Source: Silene latifolia (Eukaryota; Streptophyta; Magnoliopsida; Caryophyllales; Caryophyllaceae). From it: a stretch of 64,000 nucleotides of DNA. The notes beneath the pieces are model-generated. The model was not told where the DNA came from and searched no databases. It saw nothing but the letters and a program-made list of their open reading frames with translations. This document shows positions 55,766 to 64,000 of this stretch, in pieces. The DNA is taken from NCBI RefSeq assembly GCF_048544455.1, contig NC_133534.1:38130217-38194216 (forward strand). The letters are read 5' to 3'. The position numbers were made by a program, and so were the translations under genes. Numbering within the stretch: position 1 is the first letter of the stretch; each line of letters starts with the position of its first letter.

Positions 55766-57990
55766 AGGGGCAGTAATTGGGGCATTTCCGAACTACGTGA
55801 CTACTTGAAAATAAGCTAGGAGAAACGAGGGGAGTGGGGATGACGACGGGAGTAGACTCTCTAATGACTCCTCTGACTCGACTCGACTCCGACTCCGACT
55901 CGATTCGAACTCGTCGTCTTCTGGTTCTTCTTTGAACATCTCTCCTTCTCCGGTGGTGAGCTTGAAGAGTCTTCCTTGATTGTTGGTCCATTTGATTGAT
56001 TTCCTCCACCCTTTTTCTTTGCTTTGTGTCGATTTCCGTGATCAAGGCGGTGGGGTTGAAGCGATCGTCTTGAAGTATCGTAGTAATGATCTCATCTTGC
56101 GCGGCCCTAACAAATCGGTCCTCTCCAAATAGGAGGCTAATGACTTGCTCGTCTAAGCAAGGTGCTTGACGGGTTTTGACGGTAGGAACCGTTTCTGGAG
56201 GGATGAAGTAGCAATCGTGAAAGATCTCGATTCCGGCTAACTTCCTCTCGAGGTAATGCCAAGGTTCGGGAAATCCATGAAAGAGTTCCGAACTTCCTTC
56301 TTGAACGAAGTATCCATTCAAGGTAGGGAGATATGGCCTCATTTGGAATCCTACATACTTGCGATTTTGGACTTGGGCAAGCATTTCGAGAACTTCTTCT
56401 GTTGTGGGTTTGTACCCTAGTCCAAGTGGTATTCTTGATGAGTTGCCTTTCTTGTATGGCGCGAAGGTGTTCTTCCGAACTGGGTTCAAAGGCATTCCAG
56501 GGAAGTATCCCTGGTTCTTGAGTATGTGGTTGACCACCAAGTTGGAGTAGGGATTATAGTATAAGGGTGCCAACTCACTTTCTATGACATTTACACTTTG
56601 GAAGCCCCCAAGTTCGTATATGGGATCCGCAAGGACTTGATTGTTTGATTGCTTCTCGATTATGGCCTTGATGGGTGACGAAGTGATCGTCACAACCTTG
56701 CCATTTAGTGGGATCTTGATCTTTTGATGAAGGGTGGATGTTACCGCTTTGGAAGCATGAATCCAAGGCCTTCCCAGAAGTATGTTGAATGAAGCTTCGA
56801 TGTCCACTATTTGGAAGTTGACCTTTCGTTCGATTGGTCCTGTTGCTATAGTTAGGTTAGCAAGTCCTACCACTTTTCGTCGTGTACCGTCATATGCACG
56901 TACACCTTGATTTGTAGGAGTCCAGTCCGACTCTTTCATGCCTAGTTTGTGTGCCGTTTTGAGGGGTATGACGTTGACCGCGGAGCCATCATCTACCAAG
57001 GTCATTGGCACATTCTTCTTTAGACAGATGACGGTGATGTATAGAGCAAGGTTGTGACTGGCGCCAAAAGGTGGCAAGTCTTCATCTGAAAAAGTAATAG
57101 GATTACTTAGCTTCGGTGATTCTTGGAAGACCAAGTTGACTACATCTTCGGGAGTAGAGTTATGTGCCACATTCAATTTGGCCAAAGCTTGCAGTAAAGC
57201 TTGGCGGTGTGGAAATGAGCTTGCCACTAGTTGCGGTGAAAGATCAGCCTTGGTTCTTTGTAATTGCTTGAGCAAATGATCAGTGGGGTCATCTTCATTG
57301 TCATTTGGTGTGATGACGTTGGTTGGACCGTTTTGAGTAGTGCTTTGGTATGGACGACCCGAGCGAGTTAGGTGATCCACATCTTGGTCTTCGCCATTTT
57401 GGACTATTTCCTTTACCAAAGAATTTTCAATGAGATATTCGTCTTCATCGTCATCGGCCCAAACTCCATTGATTGCGGCTAGTTCCCTCATTCTCATGAT
57501 GTCACTTTCTAGTTGTATGATTTGATCGACTAGCTTGTCGACCACGGTGACTACTTCTTGCATAGTGGCATTTTGAGGGAAGGTCAATGGTACGCGCTTT
57601 TTGGGTGTTGCATTGGGATTGCGCAAGGTTGTTACCATGTTTTCTAGCTCCCATACTTGTCTATCTACACTCTTTGCCCATGCGATGAAGTCGGAAATGG
57701 TAGGGGAGATGGTAGAGTAGAGTCTTTCTTTTTCAATTGTATGAATTTCATTTTCGGTAGGAGAAATAAGGTGTGAGCAATCTAAGGTAGATTCGTCACT
57801 TGTAATCACTAGAACTCCAAGAGGATTCTGAGTGTTGTTGGGCTTACCTCCTGGTGGAATTGGAAGTCGACCGTCTTCAATCATATCCTGAAGCACGTGT
57901 TTCAACTTGTAGCATTTTTCTGTGTCGTGCCCCTTGCCCCTATGGTATTCACAGTACGAATTTTCGTCCCGAATTTGGATTTCCTTTCGG
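55707..57990 (-). CDS. Gag zinc knuckle and aspartic protease with long spacer toward RT
   Basis: A 732-residue frame from 57905. Reading upstream in the same frame gives YCEYHRGKGHDTEKCYKLK, the C..H..H..C knuckle at the end of gag. The protease has MTLVDDGSAVNVIPL (the usual D-[TS]-G is DDGS) and FNILLGRPWIHASK. About 330 residues follow it, ending in an arginine-rich stretch (HHRRRRDVQRRTRRRRVRIE). In Ogre elements this region between protease and RT holds an intron. Here the two frames overlap at 55707-55765, which fits splicing or a frameshift. Confidence 0.82.
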
Positions 57991-59034
57991 GTTCGGGAGT
58001 AGGTCCAATGGGTTGGAGTTTGCCTTGCTTCACTAGCCTTTTTAGAGCATTGGAGTATGTATCCCCAAGGTTTGTGAACTTCCTTGGTGGGCTAGTTTTC
58101 TTGGATGGCTCGAGAAGGTTAACTTCGTCGGTCTTGCTAGTAGAGCCGTATGAACGACTTGTGGACCCTTGGTATCCTCGACCTACCGTTTTGGACAAGA
58201 GTCCTTTGCGGATGTCATCTTCAATTCGTGTCCCTAAAACGGTTAAGTCTTTGAAAGTCTTTATGTTTTGATATCTCAAATGGTTGGCATATATGGGCTT
58301 GAGATTATCCACGAACTTTTCCACAAGAGTGGCCTCATCCGGGCGTTCTACTAGTTGAGTACTAGTCTTCCTCCACCTACTTAGAAAGTCGGTGAATCCT
58401 TCCTTGTCATTCTGGGTAAGAACCTCTAGACTGCGCATATTAACTTGGATCTCGGCATTATCCGCGTATTGTTTTGAGAATTCGATCGCGGCGTCTTCCC
58501 AAGTAGCGACCTTTTTGTGGTCTAAAGTGTAGAACCATTGCTTTGGGATGGTGTCGAGAGATGAAGGAAAGATCCTTAAGAACATCTCGGGTTTGATGCC
58601 TTTGATAGACATGTAATCCTTGAAGGCACGGATGTGGTTCAAAGGGTTCTCATGTCCTTTAAACTTAGGGATATCCGTCATGCTAAAGTTAGTGGGCAAT
58701 TTGGAATTGACGGCTTCATACTTACGATTATTCTCCCTGTAAATGTCATCCCCCTTAAGGTACATCAATTGCTCCTCTAGGTATTGGAGTCTTTTCTCAT
58801 TGCGGTTGTCCCTATGATTGGATTCTCATCTTTAGACTCGTCGTCGGAAAATTGTAGTACTTCACCTTTAATGGGAGGCAACCTTCCCTCTACGTCAAAG
58901 ATACGGCCTTCGATGAGCTCGAGGCGGTCATAGGTTTGGTTTTGGGTAACTTGCATTTGGGCTAGCGCGGCTAGGATTCGATCATTACTTTCTTGAATTT
59001 GCTGGAGGTTCGTATCATCACTTGATCCGGGCAT
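57902..59034 (-). pseudogene. Gag of the Tat/Ogre-type element
   Basis: ATG 59034 (MPGSSDDTNLQQIQESNDRI) begins a coiled-coil N-terminus that ends early at 58777. One frameshift later, 58768-57902 contains the capsid-like Retrotrans_gag domain (KFKGHENPLNHIRAFKDYMS, IPKQWFYTLDHKKVATWEDA, DFLSRWRKTSTQLVERPDEA). A second frameshift near 57990 leads into the knuckle in the next frame. Gag forms the particle that packages the element RNA. Confidence 0.88.
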
Positions 59035-59811
59035 CTTGGAAACTGGATAAGAGATCGGCGACGAATCAAAACACGATCGACCTTTCTATCACACTTGCTA
59101 AAAGAGGAAAAATTTTGACTCGTGAAGTGGGTGTGTGCCACTTGTGTTGAGTGAGTTTTGAAGAAAGACAAGGTCTTTGAAAATGTGCGTCCTAGTCAAC
59201 TGTAGTGTAGTTGTAGGAGTGGACTCGAAGTGAGGTTTGAAATGGGCTTGTGGCCCGAATTTTGACATGACAAACGGACAGAGTTTTGACCGGATTTTGT
59301 ACTAATTAAAGGCCCTATTTCGAAATTCTTGATTGAAATTTGGGTTTTGATTTTTTGAAAATTCGTCATGATTTTTTTTTGAAATGGTGATCACGTAAGG
59401 TTTACATATTTATACAAGCATTATAACGGGATGCTGAGTGCATTTAGAAGGGTTTTGGTTTAAAGGGTAGGTTGCCATACCGAACCATCAAACCCGAAGT
59501 CTGTGGAGAGGCTCGTGCCAAACAAGAGTAAGGCCGATTCCTAGTCCATTTCCTCAAGTAGTGAAGGCCCTTGATACAAACAAGAGTAAGCATCATGGTA
59601 TGGATGACGTCAATCGCTATCCATCCTTAGGCCCAAATAAGAATTAGGACCGTTTAGACGGGACGATTGGTCGAATGGGTTGGGTTGGGCCTAGGAAGGC
59701 CGAATTAAACGGTCTAGGAAGACCGAGTTATGAAAACCGACAATTGTCTTGTACAAACTTATTCCCTAACCTTGTTCAAGTTTCACCCTTGGCTACACGT
59801 AAGTGTATTTA
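59035..59811 (-). other. Untranslated leader between PBS and gag
   Basis: About 780 bases without a supported frame. CAAACAAGAGTAAG-like words recur near 59520 and 59577. Packaging and dimerisation signals would be expected here but cannot be read directly. Confidence 0.6.
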
Positions 59812-59829
59812 TCCCCAGCGGAGTCGCCA
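59812..59829 (-). other. Primer binding site (tRNA-Arg type)
   Basis: Minus strand TGGCGACTCCGCTGGGGA, three bases inside the LTR. This 18-base sequence matches the type of PBS known from Ogre elements, complementary to an arginine tRNA end. Confidence 0.85.
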
Positions 59830-60563
59830 AACTGTGGACAGCGGGCCGCCCACGGGGGCGCTTGGTGAAGGGGCTCGAAAACAAGCGTTTGCATTTTGTA
59901 TGGAGTCGCCACCAATTTTTATGGGAAATTGGAACCGTTCGAATACCTCGTGTCATGCCAAGACACAAAGTAGTGACATGAACACTAAGCAATCGTTACC
60001 CTTAGCATTCTATGTCTAGAATGACTCTCATGGATGCCAATGAACACGGGTGCTCACGGAGATCTGGAGTAAGGGGTGAGGGTACGTATTAGGAAGCTCT
60101 TTTGATCGAACACCTAATCCCGCCCGCCTCGATAGCGGCCTCTACTAATGATTAGGGAAGTTATTCGTACTTGATATATCGTCGATTATATGCATGCAAT
60201 GCAACATCCATTAGATTAATCCTAGCATGTGAGAATTAGACTAAGTCGGTGAAACACGTAAGTTAGCAAACAATTGATGTCGAAGTAGGATTTAATGCTC
60301 ATTTACATGTGAAAACATACAAATGATAAAAGAAATACAATAATGAAAATTACAATAATGGAAATTACATTAATTACATTGGATTAGGCGATTTATGTCG
60401 AAAATACCTTTAAAACGGATAATTTGAGAAAAAAAGAATAAAAGAATAAAAGGATAAAACACGACAGATCAGAAGGTGATAATACGAATAATAGTTAGTT
60501 TATACATAATCTAAACAAACTAGGTCAAGGCGTAAAAGGATTCGGGGACAGAAATCACCCTGG

Positions 60564-63009
60564 AGCAGCGCAGACAGACATCGCGCCCTTTGGAAGAGGC
60601 GCAGCAGTCGCTGCGTCTGTTCCAAGGGTGAGTTCTGGCTGTGAAGCCGGAACTGCAAATCGTTAATATTAATTGGTAAATTAATGGATTGATTATGATT
60701 TTTAGACTCGGACGAAAGTGATTAATGGATTATTTACACATGAATTAGGTCATAAAAACAGTAAAACATGGTTAGACGGAAACAAGACGGATTAATTATG
60801 TGAAGGGTCGATGTTAATGAATGAACAAACTAACAAACGAATTATTAACTAAACATGATGAATGACGACGGATTAATGAACAAACAGGTGAAAATATATC
60901 AACAACGAATCCCAGAAACCCAATATGAACGAATTGAACCTCTAAAACTCGAATTGAATTTAATGACGAAAACCCGCAAATATGAATTATAAGGGATTTA
61001 AGTCGGTTTTATGACGATTTAAACATGTTAATGGTGATGGTTAATATACATATGAATTATCAAACTATCATGTGAACGAATTAACAGACGAACAAAACAA
61101 GAGAAATTAATTTGACACGAATTACAGAGGACGGAGGAAGAAGAAAAGAAGCAGGAACTGCGGCAGCCTCACGAAGAGGCGCAGCAGGTGCTGCGCTCCT
61201 TCGAAGAGGCGCAGCAGTTGCTGCGTCTTTTCTCGACGTCTGTCTACTGGAAACCCGCAAAAAAAGGTTTTAAAGATGGTTTTGAAATCGATTTTAATGA
61301 GGTACTTCCGACATAAACCTTACAATTATTATGCAATAATTAAAATACAATAAATAAAAGGAATATACACCCTCAGACTTACATGTTGACGGAACGAGAA
61401 GAACTAAGAAGATCGATTAGTGATGCTCGACGCGAATGCAAGGAAAGAGTGCCCTCGAAAGAGGAAAACGATTTAACAAGTTGATTAATTAGATTGATTG
61501 AGTGTAGTGGTCAAATTGGTCGGTCATGCAACGGAGAGGCTGGTACCCGGAAAGATCCGAGCTTACGTGGTCGGAAGTCCAAGCACGTAGGCGCCAATTA
61601 GTAAGAACGAAGTCTAGAATGCAAAGGGAGAAGAGAAGGGCGGACACTCGCGTGAGAAATATGAGGAGCGAAGGCTCCTATTTATACTAATCACACGACG
61701 GAATTATGGTAAGACTAGGATACGGAAGGAAAGATCCGGAAATAACCGACTTAGGTTAAAACACGGAAACTTGGACAAAAAGAAAGCCCTGGGAAAAGGC
61801 GCAGCAGGTGTTGCGTCCCTTGGAAGAGGCGCAGCACCTGCTGCGTCTGTTCCCAGGAGGTTTCCTCCTGTTTAAGAAAGATTTCCGTGTTTAAGTTATG
61901 GTAGGACGGATTTAATTCGATTATCTTTTGAATATTACGGAATATTGTTTGCCAAAAGATAAAATTTGATAAATATGGAATAGAAATATCCGGAACATTC
62001 CAGAACATTCTGACTCGGGATTTAACAGCTATCAGAAAATGGAGACGGTTTTTGACCCGGACTCCGAATGTACTCTAATTACTACCAAAACGACCGTATC
62101 GGCACGTAGATGACAACTAAGAGGTTGACATTTAATATTTGAGCAATCACTTGACGATAATCTTACGAACTGTCACTAATCGTTCCGCGAATCAAACATG
62201 CGGCCCAATCATCACCGGGTGGTTTGCGAAGGGTGCAGAAACGAGGTGTCTACAGAGCCCCCACTTTGACTGAGGCTTGGACAAGGCGAAAGTCAAAGTA
62301 TAGCCATCAGGTCAATCGAAGATTACAACCTGACGACTATGGCGACGCGAGGCGGCTCAAGGGGTCTGAGCCAAGGACCTGTCGTCGGGAACATTTTAGA
62401 GTCTGTCGACTATCGGGGAGGGTCGTTTAAAGTCCATTAGACTACGTAAGGAGGCTCGCCAGCCATAAGAAGAAACCATACCTGAGACTTAATCGAACTT
62501 CGCGGGGAATAAGAGATATTGAAAACAGCGGGACGTCGGTAGAAAGCTGGGGGAATCCGCTGCGTCGGTCTCAAGCGAACTCGCGAAATTTGGAAGTTGA
62601 ATCGCTTGCGTCGGTCTCAAGCGAACTCTTGTTGGGGAACACATCGACGACTAGGAACATCTTGATCGTCGTAGGGGAACCTCGAATGAGCAAGATCTTG
62701 CAAAATACTATGCTACTGCGGGTAAAATGATTGAGCAATATTTGCAAAATCTGCTGTGCGGGATAAAATGAACTTGGACAATATGCGCAAAATACTGTCG
62801 CTTTGGATAAAACGCGGGCGGAACGAAAGGAAATCGTCGAAACGGACCAAAGTGATAAAATGTCATCGAGGAAGAGGCGCACCAAAGATGGGCCCACGAA
62901 TAACGAACTCATAACGGGTTTTTGAAAATCCATATGGAGGGAAACAAAGGAAGAGGCGCAACAAGAGCTGCGTCTCTTGGAAGAGGCGCAGCACCTGCTG
63001 CGTCTGTTC
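60564..63009. repeat. Paired GC-rich palindromic modules in the 5' LTR
   Basis: Pairs at 60564/60593, 61174/61204, 61794/61823 and 62951/62980. The first of the pair at 61174 has perfect arms (GCGCAGCAGGTGCTGCGC). Comparison with the 3' LTR shows indels within modules (for example 44239 and 44268), as if they are unstable. Confidence 0.85.
61679..61686 (-). promoter_or_regulatory. TATA box of the 5' LTR (retrotransposon promoter)
   Basis: Minus strand GTATAAATAGGAGCC. Transcription would start about 30 bases further on the minus strand (near 61650), giving the U3/R boundary. A palindromic module pair lies about 110-170 bases upstream (61794-61852). Confidence 0.7.
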
Positions 63010-63145
63010 CCCAATTCAGCAATTCTGCGTAAAAACGCGAAAGTCAGAAGGTTTATGTTCATTTCATTCGAAACATAAATCACTCCATTCTCTCTCAAAT
63101 CTTCACCATTTCCGTCGAGGTTGGATTCAAAAGCTTGCTTAAAAT

Positions 63146-64000
63146 ATGACTAATCGAGGTATGTGCTTTAATCTTGCATTACTCTTCCATATTTGTCGAA
63201 TTTTGAGCCGCGAACATTAGGGTTTTCGACCCTTTTGATCGAAAATTTGGGGCTTTTCCCCCAAATGGATTTGTCATGCCAAATTGATACTAGAAATGAG
63301 TAGTAGGCAATGTTAGGAACATAACCATGTATTTACTTCGAATTTTTATCAAGTTTTGAGCCCTTGAGCGAATTTTGAGACAGTTTCTGACTAGATCATA
63401 AATTGCTTGAAAATGGCCTTAAGATTGCCCATTTGTGATGAAATTTGATATTAGGGACCCTTGGATGATGGGTAAACTTCCTACCATCTCGGAAGTTTGG
63501 TTTGTGACAACTTTTGCAGGACACTTTTTAGGGCATAATCGCCGTTATAGCGAAATCTTTCGCCGAATTTTCGACTCGAACTCGGAACTAGGTCTTGACT
63601 TGGACTTGACTTGACCCTATTCATCACATGAGTGATTGATTTGGTGGGACTATGGCCAAGGATGGCCGAAAGGGCGATTCCGGGCCTTGAAGGCTCGAAA
63701 TACTACTTAACAAAGGCTTGTCATCATGTGATGCGGCCTGGATTTGCTTTAATCGTTGCAGGTGACGATGCTTCTACTTCCGGGAGATATCCCATGGATG
63801 TAGATGTCGCTGTTGTTGAGGAGGCTTTGGAGCAGGCCTTCGCCGCTGCTGTGATGGCTGCTGCAGAGGAGGTTCCCGAGGAGGAGGCCGCTGATGAGGA
63901 AGAGATTCCGAGACGGACCCATCTCGGACGAGGAGGTCGCCAGCTGAGAGGTGCTCCTGCGTGGCCTGAGACACGGGAGAGTAGGCACCTTGTGTGGGCT
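63146..64000 (+). CDS. Antisense gene A, 5' part in the 5' LTR (exons 1-2, runs off window)
   Basis: Exon 1 63146-63158 (MTNRG) has a GTATGT donor. Exon 2 begins at 63762 after an intact GCAG acceptor and stays open to the window end (MDVDVAVVEEALEQAFAAAV, EEVPEEEAADEEEIPRRTHL, ending SRHLVWA). Unlike the copy at 46217, it has no frameshift here. This is a plant-mobile-domain-like N-terminus. The rest lies outside the window, if present. Confidence 0.65.

Larger units (their letters stand above)
42898..64000 (-). mobile_element. Giant Ty3/gypsy retrotransposon of the Tat/Ogre type (5' LTR leaves window)
   Basis: Minus-strand element with LTRs over 4 kb, a PBS of TGGCGACTCCGCTGGGGA, gag, an aspartic protease, RT, RNase H, a second RNase H of the archaeal type before integrase, and integrase without a chromodomain. 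Large LTRs, an extended segment between protease and RT, a doubled RNase H and antisense ORFs downstream of pol are marks of the Tat lineage and Ogre-like elements. At least 21.1 kb long. Frameshifts and stops in gag and pol make this copy defective. Confidence 0.88.
59833..64000 (-). repeat. 5' LTR of the Tat/Ogre-type element (continues beyond window)
   Basis: Begins TGTGGACAGCGGGCCGCCCA next to the PBS and matches the 3' LTR at 42898-47076 with a few percent differences, several of them indels in the palindromic modules. At least 4168 bases. It contains the TATA box at 61679-61686 (minus strand) and the first two exons of antisense gene A. Confidence 0.9.

Overview
The window is nuclear DNA from a flowering plant. 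The signs are introns with GT..AG borders in every multi-exon gene, AT-rich spacers, plant-type TATA promoters, TTTAGGG-like repeats, and a dense nest of plant transposons: Ty1/copia, a very large Ty3/gypsy element of the Tat/Ogre type, LINEs, tRNA-derived SINEs, CACTA, hAT and Tourist-like elements, and Helitron-like ends. A eudicot is likely. The sequence alone does not fix the species.

Positions 1-15 kb are a gene island of small or unfamiliar genes. At the left edge a minus-strand gene of at least ten exons (1-2879, open at the window edge) encodes an AT-hook protein ending in a Ulp1/C48-like domain whose catalytic residues look replaced. After telomere-like and 108-bp tandem repeats come short, mostly intronless ORFs: an F-box-like protein (4198), an unknown basic protein (5600), a frame-broken minus-strand gene (6581-7012), a decayed copy of the F-box-like gene (9101-9607), two tandem paralogous coiled-coil proteins (10115, 10794), two more coiled-coil proteins (11628, 12986), and a two-exon GRF zinc-finger protein with a C-terminal membrane anchor (14102-14561). 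Several have their own TATA box.

Positions 15-32 kb are transposon-rich: one end of a CACTA element (15191), a LINE 3' end split by a copia element with a perfect 5-bp target duplication (15827-19958), a 3-kb LINE (21181-24150), and a CACTA-like element carrying degraded enolase exons (26230-28760). A Tourist-like MITE and two dispersed repeat families (A and B here) follow.

Positions 32-43 kb hold an apparently intact three-exon GT61-family glycosyltransferase gene (32662-35009). A SINE lies in its second intron and a second copy of its terminal exon lies downstream, separated by a LINE tail and a segment matching the empty site of the CACTA insertion. Further family A and B copies carry a second SINE and a 1-kb hAT element. 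Helitron-like termini come next.

Positions 42898-64000 are one minus-strand Tat/Ogre-type retrotransposon that runs off the right edge. Order on the minus strand is 5' LTR (59833 to beyond 64000), PBS, gag, protease, RT, RNase H, a second RNase H, integrase, 3' LTR (from 42898). Between pol and the 3' LTR, and partly inside the LTR itself, are two plus-strand (antisense) plant-mobile-domain-like genes. Paired GC-rich palindromic modules recur near the promoters. The element is decayed by frameshifts and stops.
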